A stretch of DNA of 64,000 bases from Bacillus sp. FSL H8-0547 (GCA_038002745.1 JBBODD010000001.1:4030001-4094000), one strand, 5' to 3'; counted from the stretch's first letter, positions 26,548-38,615 are shown. Numbers and translations are program-made. Notes: generated from the sequence alone by a model not told the origin.

Positions 26548-29500
26548 TTAAAACAGCGAAAGCTGATTCTGGTCAGGGAGCGACTCCAGACATCCCTGGT
26601 TCGTCAGGTATTCAATAATCGTCTTGGATACTTTTCCCCGCTGCTGAAGGTCTTCTTTTGAAAGAAACTCCCCTTCTTCTCTTGCTTTTACAATGTTGAT
26701 GGCCGCATTTGTCCCAAGTCCCGGAATTGAATTAAAAGGCGGGATGAGCGAATTGCCGTCGATCAGGAAATCTGTTGCACTTGAGCGGTAAAGGTCGACC
26801 TTCTGGAAGGAGTACCCCCGCTCGCACATTTCAAGTGCCAGTTCAAGGACAGTCAGCAAACTTTTTTCCTTAGGAGATGCTTCAAGCCCTTTCTGGTTAA
26901 TCTCCTCAATTCGCGCCCTGATTGCAGCAGAACCCTTTGCCATGCTTTCTACGTCAAAATCATCTGCGCGGACGGTAAAATACGCAGAATAATAAAGAAG
27001 CGCATGATGGACTTTAAAGTAGGCGATGCGGACTGCCATTAATACATAGGCAGCTGCGTGGGCCTTCGGGAACATATATTTGATTTTCAGGCAGGACCCA
27101 ATGTACCAGTCAGGCACATTATTTTTTTTCATCTCTTCAACCATATCAGGCGTCAGGCCTTTTCCTTTACGGACAGATTCCATAATTTTAAAGGCGAATG
27201 ATGGCTCAAGCCCCTGATAAATCAAATAAACCATAATATCATCACGGCATCCGATTACCTCACTCAGAGTGCATGTATTGTCATGGATCAGCTCCTGCGC
27301 ATTGCCGAGCCATACATCTGTTCCATGAGAAAGGCCGGATATCTGGACAAGCTCTGAGAAGGTTGTCGGTTTCGTATCTTCAAGCATCTGTCGGACAAAT
27401 CTCGTTCCGAATTCGGGAATGCCGAGGGTGCCGGTTTTGCACATGATCTGCTCTTCTGTTACGCCGAGTGATTCTGTCCCGCTGAAGATCTTCATAACTT
27501 CTTTGTCGTCTGTCGGAATCGTTTTGGGATCTATTCCGCTCAGGTCCTGAAGCATCCTGATGACCGTCGGATCATCGTGTCCGAGGATATCGAGCTTCAG
27601 AAGATTATCGTGAATGGAATGGAAGTCGAAGTGAGTTGTTTTCCATTCCGCACCGGTGGCATCTGCCGGAAACTGAATCGGCGAAAAATCATAAATGTCC
27701 ATATAGTCAGGAACGACGATAATACCGCCCGGATGCTGCCCCGTGCTTCGTTTTACACCTGTGCAGCCCTGCACGAGACGGTCAACTTCTGCATTTCTGA
27801 GCATGAGGTTGTTATCTCCCGCATATCCCTTGACATAGCCGTAAGCCGTTTTCTCTGCCACGGTGCCGATTGTTCCTGCACGGTATACATTATCTTCGCC
27901 GAACAATTCTTTTGTGTAGTTGTGGGCTCTTGGCTGGTATTCTCCCGAAAAGTTCAAATCGATATCAGGAACCTTATCTCCTTTAAATCCAAGGAACGTT
28001 TCAAACGGGATGTCATGGCCGTCTTTATGGTATTTTGCCCCGCATTCCGGGCAATCCTTGTTCGGAAGGTCAAAACCCGATCCGACAGATCCGTCGTTGA
28101 AAAATTCCGAGTGCTTGCAGTCGGGGCATACATAATGCGGCGGCAGAGGATTCACTTCGGTAATCTCTGTCATCGTTGCAACGAGCGACGATCCGACGGA
28201 ACCCCGGGATCCTACTAGATAGCCGTCATCAAGCGACTTTTTAACAAGCTTATGGGAAATGAGGTAAATAACCGCAAATCCATGGCCGATGATGCTCTTT
28301 AGTTCTTTTTCAAGTCTTGCTTCCACAATTTCCGGGAGATTGTCCCCGTATATGCTTCTCGCCATCCCGTAGCTCATATCGCGGATTTCCTGGTCAGCAC
28401 CTTCGATTTTTGGCGTATACAGGTCGTCCTTGATCGGTTTAATGTCATCGATCATAGCCGAAACTTTATGAGTGTTGTCAATGACAATTTCACGGGCTTT
28501 TTCTTTTCCGAGAAAATCAAAGCAGTCAAGCATCTCGTTCGTTGAACGGAAATGCACATTCGGAAGCTCATGGCGGTTAAGCGGATTTGCCCCGCCCTGC
28601 GAACTTACGAGGATTTTCCGGTAAATCTTGTCCTCCGGCTGGAGATAATGCACGTTTCCGGTTGCAACAACAGGCTTTTCAAGCTTTTCGCCAAGACTGA
28701 CAAGATTTGAGATAATTTCTTTCAGCGCCATTTCATCCCTTATATATTCCATCTGGATTAAATGACGGTATACCTCAGGCGGCTGAACTTCGATGTAGTC
28801 ATAAAATGCTGCAATGTCTTCCACTTCTTCAGGGGATTTTTGCATCATGCCTTCGAATACTTCACCGCGGTCGCATGCCGATCCGACAATGATCCCTTCC
28901 CGGTGTTTGACAAGCTGTGATCTCGGGATGCGCGCAACTCTGTAAAAATAATCTATATGGGACATGGAAACGAGTTTAAACAAGTTTTTCAGTCCCGTTT
29001 CATTCTGGGCAAGAAGAATGGCATGATACGGACGAGCCCGCTGGTAAGCATTGCCCTGGCCCATATTGTCATTCAGCTGCAGGTGATTTTCAATTCCCTT
29101 TTCAGCTGCATCCTTGAGCATGCGCAAAAGAAGATATCCGGTTGCTTCAGCATCATAAATCGCGCGGTGATGCTGGGTAAGCTCAATGTCGAATCTCTTG
29201 GCAAGTGTATTCAGCCTGTGGCTTTTCATCTCGGGATAAAGGAAGCGTCCAAGTTCAAGCGTATCTATGACTGGGTTTGCAGCCTTCCCGCTGCCAAGCA
29301 GCTTTTTGTAGCCTACATTCAAAAAGCCCATATCAAAGCTTGCATTGTGCGCAACGAGTATGTCGTCCCCGGTCCACTCTTTAAACCGGCGAAGCACTTC
29401 ATCCACATCCGGGGCGTTTGCCACCATATCATCGGTGATTCCCGTCAAATCAATCGTTGTAGCCGACAGCCGGTGATGGGGATTGGCGAATGACTCAAAC

Positions 29501-30855
29501 CGGTCAATGATTTCACCGTCTCTGATTTTCACGGCAGCCAGTTCAATAATCGTGTCATAAACAGCGGAAAGACCTGTCGTCTCAACGTCAAATACAACAT
29601 AGGTCGCTTCAGGCAAAAAGCGGTCCTGCGGGTTGTAGGCAATCGGAACTCCGTCATCCACCAGATTGATTTCCACACCGTAAAGAATCTTGATGCCGTT
29701 TTTCTTTCCTGCCGAATAGGCTTCAGGAAAAGACTGCGCCACTGCATGATCTGTAATTGCAATTGCCGGGTGGCCCCACTTTTTAGCCTGTCCAACAAGG
29801 GAGCCGACTGATGACACGGCATCCATCTGGCTCATCGGACTGTGAAGATGAAGTTCGATCCGCTTTTCTTCCGAAGTATCCTGTCTGACTTCCGGTTTGA
29901 TCTCATTGATATCATTTGCAATCATGACAAGATCTCTTACAAACGTATCGTTTTGGATGCTTCCGCGCACTTTCACCCACATGCCCTTTTTCAATGTTTG
30001 AAGCAGTGCCGCATCCTCTTTATCACGGGCAAACATTTTCACGAGAATGGAGTTTGTGTAGTCTGTTATTTTAAAGGTGCTGAGCGTTCTGCCGCTTCTT
30101 AGTTCTCTTGTTTCTGCATCAAACACATAGCCTTGAACGGTGATGCGGCGCTCTTCATCTTCGATTGTATCAATCTGCTTGATTTCTTCGTCATTTTTTA
30201 TGGCATATCCGATCATCAGCGGACCTTGAGGAGCTTCATCCTGCTCTTTGTCTTTCTTCTCCATTTCCGTGATGGCGAGCATGACTTTTTCCTGATCCTC
30301 GAGTTTTTTCTTCTCCTGGAACTGTGCGATTTCTTCTTTCGAAATAGTCGTCACTGTATCGAATTGGAGGGACGGAAACCCGTACTGCGAAAAGCTGTCC
30401 TGAAGCAGCGGCGTATATTTTTTCTTAATGGCCATTGCTTCTGTTTCATTTTTCGTTTTAATGATCAGTTTGACCCCCTGCACTTCAGGAGTCTGTTCAT
30501 TTAAAAGGGACAGCATGGGAGGAGAGATGCCCTCCAGCTCCTGAACACAAACCGACCAGTAGTCTGCAACGAGTTTATCATTGAACGACTGATCTTGGAC
30601 CGTCAGCTGAAAGGTTACATCTGCAATATGAGAAAATGCTTTTGTCAGCTTTGCCTGAAAAAGGCGGTATGCATCAAATGGGAGGATTTTTTGAAAGGAA
30701 AACTGAAACTCCCATTTTTTCTGCTGTTTTAAAACAGTCAGTTTTGTAATGGCACCTTCAGAGAAAAACGGATAAACCGTATCTTCTGTCAGCCCGATTT
30801 GCTGAAGCAGAAGGTGAAATCGTTCTTTTTGAGCCTTGAGACGCTCTTCTTGCAT
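26548..30855 (-). CDS. polC: DNA polymerase III alpha subunit, PolC type
   Basis: Replicative polymerase of low-GC Gram-positives, 1435 aa. In order: N-terminal domain (about residues 1-220), OB fold (about 225-320), and a PHP domain starting with [16 protein letters not shown] (about 337), which is split by a DEDD-type 3'-5' exonuclease domain ([11 protein letters not shown] near 425, [11 protein letters not shown] near 510). The polymerase core has palm aspartates in [12 protein letters not shown] (about 970), and a zinc-binding element [18 protein letters not shown] precedes it (about 910-945). It ends with the QLSLF tail that can bind the beta clamp. I took ATG at 30855 with AAGGAGGG about 11 bases upstream; the in-frame ATG at 30942 would add 29 odd residues. 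Confidence 0.97.
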   Translation of the reverse strand: MQEERLKAQKERFHLLLQQIGLTEDTVYPFFSEGAITKLTVLKQQKKWEFQFSFQKILPFDAYRLFQAKLTKAFSHIADVTFQLTVQDQSFNDKLVADYWSVCVQELEGISPPMLSLLNEQTPEVQGVKLIIKTKNETEAMAIKKKYTPLLQDSFSQYGFPSLQFDTVTTISKEEIAQFQEKKKLEDQEKVMLAITEMEKKDKEQDEAPQGPLMIGYAIKNDEEIKQIDTIEDEERRITVQGYVFDAETRELRSGRTLSTFKITDYTNSILVKMFARDKEDAALLQTLKKGMWVKVRGSIQNDTFVRDLVMIANDINEIKPEVRQDTSEEKRIELHLHSPMSQMDAVSSVGSLVGQAKKWGHPAIAITDHAVAQSFPEAYSAGKKNGIKILYGVEINLVDDGVPIAYNPQDRFLPEATYVVFDVETTGLSAVYDTIIELAAVKIRDGEIIDRFESFANPHHRLSATTIDLTGITDDMVANAPDVDEVLRRFKEWTGDDILVAHNASFDMGFLNVGYKKLLGSGKAANPVIDTLELGRFLYPEMKSHRLNTLAKRFDIELTQHHRAIYDAEATGYLLLRMLKDAAEKGIENHLQLNDNMGQGNAYQRARPYHAILLAQNETGLKNLFKLVSMSHIDYFYRVARIPRSQLVKHREGIIVGSACDRGEVFEGMMQKSPEEVEDIAAFYDYIEVQPPEVYRHLIQMEYIRDEMALKEIISNLVSLGEKLEKPVVATGNVHYLQPEDKIYRKILVSSQGGANPLNRHELPNVHFRSTNEMLDCFDFLGKEKAREIVIDNTHKVSAMIDDIKPIKDDLYTPKIEGADQEIRDMSYGMARSIYGDNLPEIVEARLEKELKSIIGHGFAVIYLISHKLVKKSLDDGYLVGSRGSVGSSLVATMTEITEVNPLPPHYVCPDCKHSEFFNDGSVGSGFDLPNKDCPECGAKYHKDGHDIPFETFLGFKGDKVPDIDLNFSGEYQPRAHNYTKELFGEDNVYRAGTIGTVAEKTAYGYVKGYAGDNNLMLRNAEVDRLVQGCTGVKRSTGQHPGGIIVVPDYMDIYDFSPIQFPADATGAEWKTTHFDFHSIHDNLLKLDILGHDDPTVIRMLQDLSGIDPKTIPTDDKEVMKIFSGTESLGVTEEQIMCKTGTLGIPEFGTRFVRQMLEDTKPTTFSELVQISGLSHGTDVWLGNAQELIHDNTCTLSEVIGCRDDIMVYLIYQGLEPSFAFKIMESVRKGKGLTPDMVEEMKKNNVPDWYIGSCLKIKYMFPKAHAAAYVLMAVRIAYFKVHHALLYYSAYFTVRADDFDVESMAKGSAAIRARIEEINQKGLEASPKEKSLLTVLELALEMCERGYSFQKVDLYRSSATDFLIDGNSLIPPFNSIPGLGTNAAINIVKAREEGEFLSKEDLQQRGKVSKTIIEYLTNQGCLESLPDQNQLSLF

Positions 30856-30896
30856 GTCTGATTTTTCCCTCCTTGAAATTTTGTCCATCATAATTG

Positions 30897-30925
30897 AAGG
30901 TACCTCGCACTGAGCGGGGTACCTT
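30897..30925. promoter_or_regulatory. 8-bp perfect inverted repeat between proS and polC
   Basis: AAGGTACC (30897-30904) and GGTACCTT (30918-30925) with an inner CGC/GCG can form a stable hairpin in the polC leader. There is no T-run after it on the minus strand, so it is a poor terminator. Confidence 0.5.
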
Positions 30926-30985
30926 GTCAATTTGTTATTCACTTACTCTATCATACCATAGATGAACTTTTGGCATCACTGGTTT

Positions 30986-32689
30986 TTACTTCTGAAGCAG
31001 CCTTGAAATCGTTTCATGCAGATCTGAGAGAGATACGTCCATACTCTCTCCTGTTTTCCGCTCTTTTACTTCCACGATGCCGTCTTCGGCCTGTTTTCCA
31101 ACTACGATTCTGACAGGAATGCCTATCAGATCAGAGTCGGCAAATTTAACCCCTGCGCGTTCGATTCTGTCATCATAAAGAACTTCAAATCCAGCTTCTA
31201 AAAGCTCAGTATACAGTTTTTCGCCAAGAGAAGACTGCGCATCCTGTTTTGCATTTGCTGTGATCAGGTGGACTTGGAACGGCGCAACAGCAGCCGGCCA
31301 GACAATACCCTTATCGTCATTATACTGCTCAACAATAGCAGCTAATGTTCTTGAAACGCCAATGCCGTAACAGCCCATAATCATCGGCTGCGCTCTGCCG
31401 TTTTCATCAAGGAACGTCGCATTCATTGCTTCACTGTAGCGTGTTCCAAGTTTGAATACATGTCCCACTTCAATTCCTTTGGCAAACTGAATCGTTCCTT
31501 CTCCGTCCGGTGAAGCGTCTCCCTCTTCAATGAAACGAAGGTCAGCATACTGGCTGACAGCTGCGTCACGATCTAGATTAACGCCTGTATAATGATAATT
31601 TTCTTCACCTGCGCCGCAAACGCCGTTTACAACGGACTGAACCGCATGATCGGCAATAATCTCAATTGCAGAATCTGCTCCCACAGGGCCGACAAAACCT
31701 GGCAGAACTCCTGCCGCCTGCTTCGTTTCTTCAGGTGTCGCAAGTTCGACAACTGATGCCCCGTAAAGGTTTTTGATTTTTATATCGTTGATTTCGTGAT
31801 CGCCGCGTGCAAGCACCATCACAAATTTTTCGTCCACTTTAAAAACAAGAGATTTAATCAGCTTCTCTTTTTCGACGTTCAGGTAATCCGCTACTTCTTC
31901 AATCGTTCTTTGATTTGGTGTTTCTGTTTTTACAAGGTCCTGCTGTTCTTCACTGCTTTTCTCATATTGAGTAATAACAGGAGCCATCTCTACATTGGCA
32001 GCATAGGACGATGTGTCTGAATAGGCAATTGTATCTTCGCCGACGTCAGACAAAACCATGAACTCATGGGTGTCTTTTCCGCCCATGGCACCAGAATCAG
32101 CAATAACTGCCCGGTAGTTCAGGCCGCAGCGTGAAAACACATTGCTGTATGCCTGAAACATCTTTTCATACACTTCATCAAGACTTTCAAACGAAGCATG
32201 GAAAGAATAGGCATCTTTCATAATGAACTCGCGGCCGCGCAGAAGTCCAAATCGGGGACGCTTTTCATCCCTGAATTTCGACTGAATCTGATACAGATTC
32301 AAAGGAAGTCTCTTATAGGACTTAACTTCGTCGCGCACAAGAGATGTAATAACCTCTTCATGTGTGGCGCCAAGTGCAAATTCACGGCTGTGCCTGTCTT
32401 TCATTCTCATAAGCTCAGGGCCGTATGTGTACCATCTGCCGGATTCCTGCCAAAGTTCTGACTGCTGGAGTGCAGGCATAAGCAGTTCGGCTGAGCCTGC
32501 ACGGTTCATCTCTTCTCGTACAATCTGCTCAATTTTTTTAAGAACAATAGAGGCAAGCGGCAAATAACTGTAGATTCCGCTCGCATTTTGCCGCATGTAG
32601 CCTGCCCGGAGCAAAAGCTGGTGGCTTTTAATATCCGCATCTGCAGGCACTTCTCTTAAAGTAGGAATAAACGTCATACTCTGTTTCAT
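30986..32689 (-). CDS. proS: Prolyl-tRNA synthetase, bacterial type with editing domain
   Basis: Class II synthetase of 567 aa. Motif 1 lies near [29 protein letters not shown] (about 40-70), motif 2 near [25 protein letters not shown] (about 137-162), and motif 3 near [13 protein letters not shown] (about 435). The inserted editing (INS) domain spans about 225-400 ([24 protein letters not shown] and GCYGIGVS flank). The anticodon-binding domain occupies about 470-567. The start is ATG after AGAGGTG. I found no T-box leader. It lies between rasP and polC, the usual place. Confidence 0.97.
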   Translation of the reverse strand: MKQSMTFIPTLREVPADADIKSHQLLLRAGYMRQNASGIYSYLPLASIVLKKIEQIVREEMNRAGSAELLMPALQQSELWQESGRWYTYGPELMRMKDRHSREFALGATHEEVITSLVRDEVKSYKRLPLNLYQIQSKFRDEKRPRFGLLRGREFIMKDAYSFHASFESLDEVYEKMFQAYSNVFSRCGLNYRAVIADSGAMGGKDTHEFMVLSDVGEDTIAYSDTSSYAANVEMAPVITQYEKSSEEQQDLVKTETPNQRTIEEVADYLNVEKEKLIKSLVFKVDEKFVMVLARGDHEINDIKIKNLYGASVVELATPEETKQAAGVLPGFVGPVGADSAIEIIADHAVQSVVNGVCGAGEENYHYTGVNLDRDAAVSQYADLRFIEEGDASPDGEGTIQFAKGIEVGHVFKLGTRYSEAMNATFLDENGRAQPMIMGCYGIGVSRTLAAIVEQYNDDKGIVWPAAVAPFQVHLITANAKQDAQSSLGEKLYTELLEAGFEVLYDDRIERAGVKFADSDLIGIPVRIVVGKQAEDGIVEVKERKTGESMDVSLSDLHETISRLLQK

Positions 32690-32746
32690 CTAAAGCACCT
32701 CTATTTAAGTATTCAAAATTCGCATTTTCAGCTGTCGGCAGGCATT

Positions 32747-34009
32747 TTATAAAAAGAACCGCTGAATGTCATTCCACGTTACGACAAGCATCAGGAGCAT
32801 CAGCAGCGCAAACCCGATAAAATGGACAACGCCCTCTTTCTGGCGGTCAATCGGTTTCCCTCTAAGCGCTTCAACAAGGAAAAAGAGCAGTCTTCCGCCG
32901 TCAAGAGCCGGAATTGGAAGAAGGTTGACGATACCGAGATTAATGCTCAGGATCGCAGCCCAGCTCATCAAATTAATGACGCCCGTTTTTGCTACTTGAT
33001 CTGTCATATCATAAATGCCGACAGGGCCTGAAAGCATATCAATGGAAAACTGGCCTGTGATCAGCTTGCCAAGTCCGAGGACAATTTCTTTTGTCCAGTT
33101 AAATGTTTCTGTGACACCGTAAGTTAATGAACCGATAAACGATTTCTCTACCGGATTATAGGCTCCGATTCTGCCGATGGTTTCCTCACCGACTTTGCTC
33201 GCTTCAGGGATGACCTCGATTTCAAGATCCTGCCCGCCGCGATTCACGCTGAAGGTAAGCTCCTGTTCAGGGTTTGACTGAATAACAGATACCACCTGCT
33301 TCCAGGAAGACATCACTTTGCCCTCAATGGCCGTGATCTCATCTCCCTCTTTTAAGCCTGATTCAGCGGCAGAGCCGTCTTCTGTCAATTTTCCAAGGAC
33401 AGGCTCGTCTATTGGAGCTCCCTGAATAAAACCAAGAGAGAAAAGCAGGACAAACGCAAGGATAAAGTTCATCAGCGGGCCTGCAATAATCGCAGCCGTT
33501 CTCTGGCCGAGTGTTTTTGAACCGAACTGGCGGTTAAAAGGCGCAATTTGCACTTCTGATCCATCTACGATAAAGAATGAACGCTCGCTGACATCAAAAT
33601 GCTTAAGCACTTCATCTTCTTCGCCCTGTTCATACCCTGAGATGAACATTTTGTGCTCAAGGTCTGCCTGTTCGACTTCTATGACTCTTGCACGGGGGTA
33701 TTTTTCTTTATTATTCAGAATAATTTTTTCAACTTGATCCTGTTTGTTAAAGAGCAGTCCGACATTATATCCGGGCTTAACCTCTATCATTTCAGGGTCT
33801 TCGCCGGCCATCCGGACAAATCCGCCCAAAGGAAGAAGTCTGATCGTATAGACCGTCTCATTTTTTGTAAAAGAAAAGATTTTCGGGCCGAATCCAATCG
33901 CAAACTCACGGCAAAGAATACCCGCACGTTTAGCTAAAACGAGATGTCCAAGCTCATGAAAGAAAACGAGCGCCCCAAAAATAACAACAAACGCCAAAAC
34001 GGTATTCAC
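32747..34009 (-). CDS. rasP: Regulated intramembrane zinc protease RasP (RseP family)
   Basis: Site-2 protease of 420 aa that cleaves anti-sigma factors such as RsiW, the division protein FtsL and signal-peptide remnants. The zinc motif HELGH is at residues 18-22 in the first membrane helix. A PDZ domain (about 190-275, LTEDGSAAESGLKEGDEITAIEG) lies between membrane helices, and the third metal ligand segment is NLLPIPALDGGRL near 360. The start is GTG behind AAAGGTGG. It follows dxr directly and precedes proS. Confidence 0.96.
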   Translation of the reverse strand: MNTVLAFVVIFGALVFFHELGHLVLAKRAGILCREFAIGFGPKIFSFTKNETVYTIRLLPLGGFVRMAGEDPEMIEVKPGYNVGLLFNKQDQVEKIILNNKEKYPRARVIEVEQADLEHKMFISGYEQGEEDEVLKHFDVSERSFFIVDGSEVQIAPFNRQFGSKTLGQRTAAIIAGPLMNFILAFVLLFSLGFIQGAPIDEPVLGKLTEDGSAAESGLKEGDEITAIEGKVMSSWKQVVSVIQSNPEQELTFSVNRGGQDLEIEVIPEASKVGEETIGRIGAYNPVEKSFIGSLTYGVTETFNWTKEIVLGLGKLITGQFSIDMLSGPVGIYDMTDQVAKTGVINLMSWAAILSINLGIVNLLPIPALDGGRLLFFLVEALRGKPIDRQKEGVVHFIGFALLMLLMLVVTWNDIQRFFL

Positions 34010-34024
34010 GTTTCATGACCACCT

Positions 34025-35173
34025 TTATGAATAGAATGATTGAACAAATTCTCTTGTCTCTTTGTCCACTTCTTGAATGATATGCAGATTCGGGTCTGTT
34101 ATCACACAATGTTTTGAAAGTGCCCTCTCAATCAGGTTTTCGATTTGAAGAAACTTAATTTTCCCTTTCAGAAAAGCGGCCACAGCTTCTTCATTTGCAG
34201 CGTTCAGGACAGTCGGCATCGTTCCTCCAATTTTACCTGAGTCATAAGCAAATTGTAAGCAGCGGTACCGTTCAAAATCAGCTTTTTCAAAGTGGAGCTT
34301 GCCCGCCTCCCATAAATTCAGCTGTTTTGTATCCGGCATCGGCAACCGTTCAGGATAAGACAGGGCATATTGAATCGGCACTCTCATATCAGGTGTTCCA
34401 AGCTGGGCAATGACGCTGCGGTCATGAAATTCAGCCATAGAATGGATAATGCTTTCTTTGTGCAGCAGCACATCGATCTTTTCATACGGCAAGTCAAACA
34501 GCCAGTGCGCTTCAATGACTTCAAGACCTTTGTTCATCATTGTTGCAGAGTCAATCGTGATTTTAGCTCCCATCGACCAGTTCGGATGGTTAAGGGCTTC
34601 TTCCACCGTGACATTTTCAAGGTCCTCCCGCTTTCTGTCACGGAAGCTCCCTCCGGAAGCAGTAATAATAAGCCGCTCCAAAGATTTGGGATTCTCACCC
34701 TGAAGACATTGAAAAATAGCTGAATGCTCGCTGTCTACAGGCAGGAGCTCCACATTGTATGTTTTCGCATGAGCCGTTACAAGATGTCCTGCCGTTACAA
34801 GTGTTTCTTTATTGGCAATGGCTATCGTTTTTTTGCATTCAATTGCTTTTAATGTCGGCAGAAGACCGACGCTCCCCATAACAGCATTAACCAGGATGTC
34901 TGCTTCAGGCAAAACGGCAGCTTCAATCAAGCCTTCTTCGCCAAAAGCAAAAGACACGTCCGGAAATTCACTTTTCAGCTGTGAATAGGCATCAAAGTCA
35001 TTTACTGCCACTAAACGGGGCGAAAACTCAATAATTGCTTTTCTGCCTAAAGTAAGGTTGCTTCCAAATGACATGGAAACTAGCTGGAATTGTTCCGGAT
35101 GAGCCTTAATGACATCAAGTGTCTGCTGTCCGATTGAACCTGTTGCACCCAATAAACTGATTCTCTTCACCAT
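34025..35173 (-). CDS. dxr: 1-deoxy-D-xylulose 5-phosphate reductoisomerase
   Basis: Second enzyme of the MEP isoprenoid pathway, 382 aa, using NADPH. The nucleotide-binding motif is [19 protein letters not shown] (residues 4-22). The metal and substrate site is seen in [18 protein letters not shown] (about 145-162) and [13 protein letters not shown] (about 178-190). The ATG at 35173 has GGGGAG five to six bases upstream; the open frame reaches 35251, but that part does not resemble the family. In related Bacillus genomes cdsA lies between uppS and dxr; here only 119 bases separate them. Confidence 0.96.
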   Translation of the reverse strand: MVKRISLLGATGSIGQQTLDVIKAHPEQFQLVSMSFGSNLTLGRKAIIEFSPRLVAVNDFDAYSQLKSEFPDVSFAFGEEGLIEAAVLPEADILVNAVMGSVGLLPTLKAIECKKTIAIANKETLVTAGHLVTAHAKTYNVELLPVDSEHSAIFQCLQGENPKSLERLIITASGGSFRDRKREDLENVTVEEALNHPNWSMGAKITIDSATMMNKGLEVIEAHWLFDLPYEKIDVLLHKESIIHSMAEFHDRSVIAQLGTPDMRVPIQYALSYPERLPMPDTKQLNLWEAGKLHFEKADFERYRCLQFAYDSGKIGGTMPTVLNAANEEAVAAFLKGKIKFLQIENLIERALSKHCVITDPNLHIIQEVDKETREFVQSFYS

Positions 35174-35292
35174 GTCACTCCCCATTCGTCTGCTGCAGAT
35201 CTCTGTATATCTGGATTGTGCAAATAACGTGCGAATCTCTGCACCTCTCAAGTTATGTATAATCCCTGGATGATAAACCAGGGAGATTGCCT
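35174..35292. other. Short uppS-dxr gap where cdsA is normally found
   Basis: These 119 bases contain a hairpin (TCCCTGG / CCAGGGA on the minus strand, 35263-35285) just after the uppS stop and the dxr ribosome site. I find no remnant of a phosphatidate cytidylyltransferase gene. Confidence 0.75.
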
Positions 35293-36066
35293 TTACAATC
35301 CTCCAAACCTTCTTCCTCTGTGCTGATATTCATCAATGGCTGAAAGAAGGTGATCTTCGCTGAAATCCGGCCAGAGAACATCCGTAAAGACGAATTCCGA
35401 GTAGGCAAGCTGCCATAGCATGAAGTTGCTCAGCCTGATTTCCCCGCTTGTCCGGATCAGCAAATCAGGATCTTTCATTCCGCTTGTCATTAAATAACTT
35501 GAAAACAGCTCTTCGCTTATGTCTTCAATCTTTAATTCGCCGTTTTCTGCATCTTCAACAATGCCGCGGACAGCATGAATCATCTCCGCCCGGCTTCCGT
35601 AATTCAAGGCAAAATTTAAAATAAGTCCGTTATTGGATCCTGTTTCCTCTTTTGCTTTTTGCACAGCGCGAAGCGTATGCGCCGGTATTTTGGATTCGTC
35701 GCCAATAATTCTGACCTGTACATTTTCCTCGATCAGCTCAGGCAGAAAAGTTCCTAGAAACTCTTCAGGCAGCTTCATCAGGTAATCGACTTCAGACTTT
35801 GGGCGTTTCCAGTTTTCAGTTGAAAAAGCATATAGAGTAAGAGCCTTTACACCGAGCTCATTGGAAAGCTTTGTGATTTTTCTTACTGTCTTCATGCCTT
35901 CATGGTGTCCGGCAATCCTTGGAAGTGCGCGTTTTTTGGCCCATCTCCCATTTCCGTCCATAATAATGGCAATATGTTCAGGTATTCCCCGTTTGATCAA
36001 GTCATCTTTTGAGGTAACAGACAGTTCCCGGTTAGGATTTCTCCAATTTTTCAGTTTGCCCAGCAT
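35293..36066 (-). CDS. uppS: Undecaprenyl diphosphate synthase
   Basis: cis-Prenyltransferase of 257 aa that makes the C55 lipid carrier for peptidoglycan and teichoic acids. The signature [32 protein letters not shown] (about residues 31-62) holds the catalytic Asp in [23 protein letters not shown] (about 76-90) and the C-terminal [27 protein letters not shown] (about 200-226) are also canonical. The ATG start has GGAGG six bases upstream. It follows the frr terminator. Confidence 0.97.
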   Translation of the reverse strand: MLGKLKNWRNPNRELSVTSKDDLIKRGIPEHIAIIMDGNGRWAKKRALPRIAGHHEGMKTVRKITKLSNELGVKALTLYAFSTENWKRPKSEVDYLMKLPEEFLGTFLPELIEENVQVRIIGDESKIPAHTLRAVQKAKEETGSNNGLILNFALNYGSRAEMIHAVRGIVEDAENGELKIEDISEELFSSYLMTSGMKDPDLLIRTSGEIRLSNFMLWQLAYSEFVFTDVLWPDFSEDHLLSAIDEYQHRGRRFGGL

Positions 36067-36132
36067 GTGATTCCTCCATCACCCGTAACATTCTGCGGTC
36101 TCATATACTGCAGCGGTGTTAACAGTATTAAC

Positions 36133-36161
36133 AAAAAAACCCCCTGTAAACATAAGAGGGT
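36133..36161 (-). terminator. Rho-independent terminator of frr
   Basis: On the minus strand ACCCTC..GAGGGGGT-type pairing (ACCCTC with GGGGGT) is followed by seven T residues, about 35 bases past the frr stop. Confidence 0.75.
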
Positions 36162-36196
36162 CTTTTGAGCACAATTCCATTGTACAGATTTTTAAC

Positions 36197-36754
36197 TTAA
36201 ACTTCCATGATTTCTTTTTCTTTATCTTTTGCAATAGCGTCAATTTTGCTGATGAACTCATCCGTCGTTTTTTGAACTTGATCATTGTTTGTGCGAAGCT
36301 CATCTTCTGTAATTTCGCCATTTTTCTCAAGCTTTTTCAAATCGTCGTTTGCGTCACGGCGCACATTGCGGACTGCAACTTTTGCTTCTTCAGCATATTT
36401 CTTTACAAGTTTAGCAAGCTCTTTGCGGCGCTCTTCAGTAAGGGCCGGAATAGCAAGCCGGATTAAAGATCCGTCGTTTGTAGGATTTAATCCAAGATCT
36501 GATTTAAGGATCGCTTTTTCGATTTCGCCGAGTACCGTTTTGTCATAAGGCTGAATCACAAGCAGTCTTGCTTCAGGTGTGTTAATAGAAGCAAGCTGGT
36601 TGACCGGTGTAGGCGCACCGTAGTAATCTACGACAATTTTATCAAGAAGAGATGCATTTGCACGGCCTGCGCGAACGGTTGAAAGCTCTCTGTTATAGGC
36701 AGATACCGCTTTTTCCATTTTATCTTTTGCTTGTGCAAGAACTTGTTTAGCCAT
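36197..36754 (-). CDS. frr: Ribosome recycling factor
   Basis: With EF-G it splits the ribosome after termination; 185 aa, the standard length. Family sequence runs from [33 protein letters not shown] through [47 protein letters not shown] and [14 protein letters not shown]. Two adjacent ATGs (36757 and 36754) follow GGGGGA; I took the second for its better spacing. It lies two bases from the pyrH stop, so the two are coupled, and it ends in a terminator. Confidence 0.96.
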   Translation of the reverse strand: MAKQVLAQAKDKMEKAVSAYNRELSTVRAGRANASLLDKIVVDYYGAPTPVNQLASINTPEARLLVIQPYDKTVLGEIEKAILKSDLGLNPTNDGSLIRLAIPALTEERRKELAKLVKKYAEEAKVAVRNVRRDANDDLKKLEKNGEITEDELRTNNDQVQKTTDEFISKIDAIAKDKEKEIMEV

Positions 36755-36756
36755 CA

Positions 36757-37479
36757 TTATTTCCCCCTTACAATTGTTCCGATATTTTCGCCGAGTACTG
36801 CACGTTTAATGTTGCCTTCTTCCATAACAGAGAAGACAATCAGCGGGATATCATTGTCCATGCAAAGTGATGAAGCAGTAGAATCCATCACTTCCAGACC
36901 TTCTTTCAATACGTCAAGGTAAGACAGTGTTTCGTATTTTACAGCGGCTGCGTCTTTCTTTGGATCTGCTGTATAGACGCCGTCAACGTTGTTTTTTGCC
37001 ATCAGAATGACATCTGCTTCAATTTCCGCTGCCCGGAGCGCCGCTGTTGTATCAGTGGAGAAGTAAGGATTTCCCGTACCTGCAGCAAAAATGACAACTC
37101 GTTTTTTCTCAAGGTGTCTGATTGCTTTTCTTCTGATGTACGGCTCTGCAACTTGTCTCATTTCAATGGAAGTCTGAACGCGGGTCTGGATGCCGAACGT
37201 TTCAAGGCTGTCCTGCAGAGCAAGTGAATTCATCACCGTAGCAAGCATTCCCATATAGTCGGCAGTTGCACGGTCCATGCCCATTTCACTGCCGATTTTG
37301 CCGCGCCAGATGTTGCCGCCGCCTACAACTACAGCCACTTCAACACCAAGCTCTGCAATTTCTTTCACTTGCTTGGCAATGGACTGAATGACAGCAGGCT
37401 TAATGCCGAAGCTGTCCGTTCCTGCTAACGCTTCTCCGCTCAATTTAAGTACGATACGATTATATTTAGGTTTGCTCAT
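36757..37479 (-). CDS. pyrH: UMP kinase
   Basis: Phosphorylates UMP to UDP, a hexameric amino-acid-kinase-fold enzyme of 240 aa. [13 protein letters not shown] (about residues 8-20), [11 protein letters not shown] (about 50-60), [21 protein letters not shown] (about 70-90) and [20 protein letters not shown] (about 130-150) are the standard motifs. The ATG at 37479 has GGAGG five bases upstream; a longer frame to 37515 has no support. It lies between the tsf terminator and frr. Confidence 0.97.
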   Translation of the reverse strand: MSKPKYNRIVLKLSGEALAGTDSFGIKPAVIQSIAKQVKEIAELGVEVAVVVGGGNIWRGKIGSEMGMDRATADYMGMLATVMNSLALQDSLETFGIQTRVQTSIEMRQVAEPYIRRKAIRHLEKKRVVIFAAGTGNPYFSTDTTAALRAAEIEADVILMAKNNVDGVYTADPKKDAAAVKYETLSYLDVLKEGLEVMDSTASSLCMDNDIPLIVFSVMEEGNIKRAVLGENIGTIVRGK

Positions 37480-37561
37480 AATGACCTCCAAGTCTTTTCG
37501 GGTAAATCGTTGCATGTAAATGATTCAAGCTGTATTCACCCCGCGGGGAAACAGGCTTTTT

Positions 37562-37594
37562 CAAAAAGAGGGAACACAGAAGTGTGTTCCCTGT
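37562..37594 (-). terminator. Rho-independent terminator of tsf
   Basis: On the minus strand GGGAACACA-CTTC-TGTGTTCCC is followed by TCTTTTTG, about 60 bases past the tsf stop. Confidence 0.85.
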
Positions 37595-37652
37595 CTTTCA
37601 TTTACTCGTCTTCATTAAGGAAAACAGCTGTTTTCTCTTATGTCGGACTGAA

Positions 37653-38534
37653 TTATTTTTTGACTTGGTTCATAACTTCTTCAGCAAAGTTATCCTGGCG
37701 TTTTTCAATGCCTTCGCCTACTTCAAAGCGAGTAAAGCTTTTTACTGTTGCGCCTTTAGACTCAACAAATTGTTTTACTTTAAGATCAGGGTTTTTAACG
37801 AAGTTCTGCTCAAGAAGGCAGATCTCTTCGAAGAATTTGCCAAGACGGCCTTCAACCATTTTTTCAACGATGTTAGCAGGCTTGCCTTCGTTTAGAGCCT
37901 GCTGAGAAAGAACTTCGCGCTCGCGAGTTACTTCTTCTTCGCTTACAGCGTCACGGCCGATGTATTTAGGGTTAACAGCAGCTACGTGCATCGCAACGTC
38001 TTTAGCTGTATCTTCGTCAGTTGTTCCTTCAAGAACAGCAAGAACGGCAATGCGGCCGCCCATGTGAAGGTAAGAACCGAATGCATCGCTGTCTGTTTTT
38101 GATACGATATCAAAGCGGCGAAGAGTGATTTTCTCACCGATTTTAGCGATTGCAGAGTTGATGTAGTCATTTACAGTTGTGCCATTGTCCATTTCAGATG
38201 CAAGAGCAGCTTCAAGGTCAGCAGGCTTTTTAGCAAGAAGGTGTGAAGCAAGTGTATCAAGAAGCTCCTTGAATCCTTCGTTTTTAGCTACGAAATCAGT
38301 TTCAGAGTTCACTTCAAGGATAACGGCTTCGTTTCCTTCAGCTTTAACAAGAGCAAGTCCTTCAGCAGCTACGCGGTCCGCTTTTTTAGAAGCAGAAGCG
38401 ATTCCTTTTTCACGAAGGAAATCAATCGCTTTTTCCATATCGCCTTCTGTTGCTGTAAGTGCTTTTTTGCAGTCCATCATACCTGCACCAGTTTTTTCGC
38501 GTAATTCTTTTACCATTTGAGCTGTAATTGCCAT
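37653..38534 (-). CDS. tsf: Translation elongation factor Ts
   Basis: Nucleotide exchange factor for EF-Tu, 293 aa. The N-terminal UBA-like part ([40 protein letters not shown]) and the core [10 protein letters not shown] (about residues 80-89) that contacts EF-Tu are clear. A dimerisation/coiled-coil region and the C-terminal module ([27 protein letters not shown]) follow. The start has AGGAGGAAAAC upstream. It is separated from rpsB by two hairpins, so expression of the two is probably adjusted by partial termination. Confidence 0.97.
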   Translation of the reverse strand: MAITAQMVKELREKTGAGMMDCKKALTATEGDMEKAIDFLREKGIASASKKADRVAAEGLALVKAEGNEAVILEVNSETDFVAKNEGFKELLDTLASHLLAKKPADLEAALASEMDNGTTVNDYINSAIAKIGEKITLRRFDIVSKTDSDAFGSYLHMGGRIAVLAVLEGTTDEDTAKDVAMHVAAVNPKYIGRDAVSEEEVTREREVLSQQALNEGKPANIVEKMVEGRLGKFFEEICLLEQNFVKNPDLKVKQFVESKGATVKSFTRFEVGEGIEKRQDNFAEEVMNQVKK

Positions 38535-38615
38535 GAGAGTTTTCCTCCTTAATTTTCGGCCGTTCCGCCATTATGTATTGGTTTCATTCTGAACTAGAAT
38601 GTTTTTCGTTTTGTT

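Noticed and set aside
32690-32746. T-box leader for proS
   Set aside because: Only 57 bases separate rasP from proS in the transcript, and no specifier loop, T-box sequence or terminator is present.
36118-36132. GTTAACAGTATTAAC palindrome between frr and uppS
   Set aside because: The short AT-rich repeat overlaps the T-run of the frr terminator, and I know no regulator with this site.
37539-37548. CCCCGCGGGG palindrome upstream of pyrH
   Set aside because: A 10-bp GC palindrome alone, without a promoter or conservation evidence, is not enough to call an operator.
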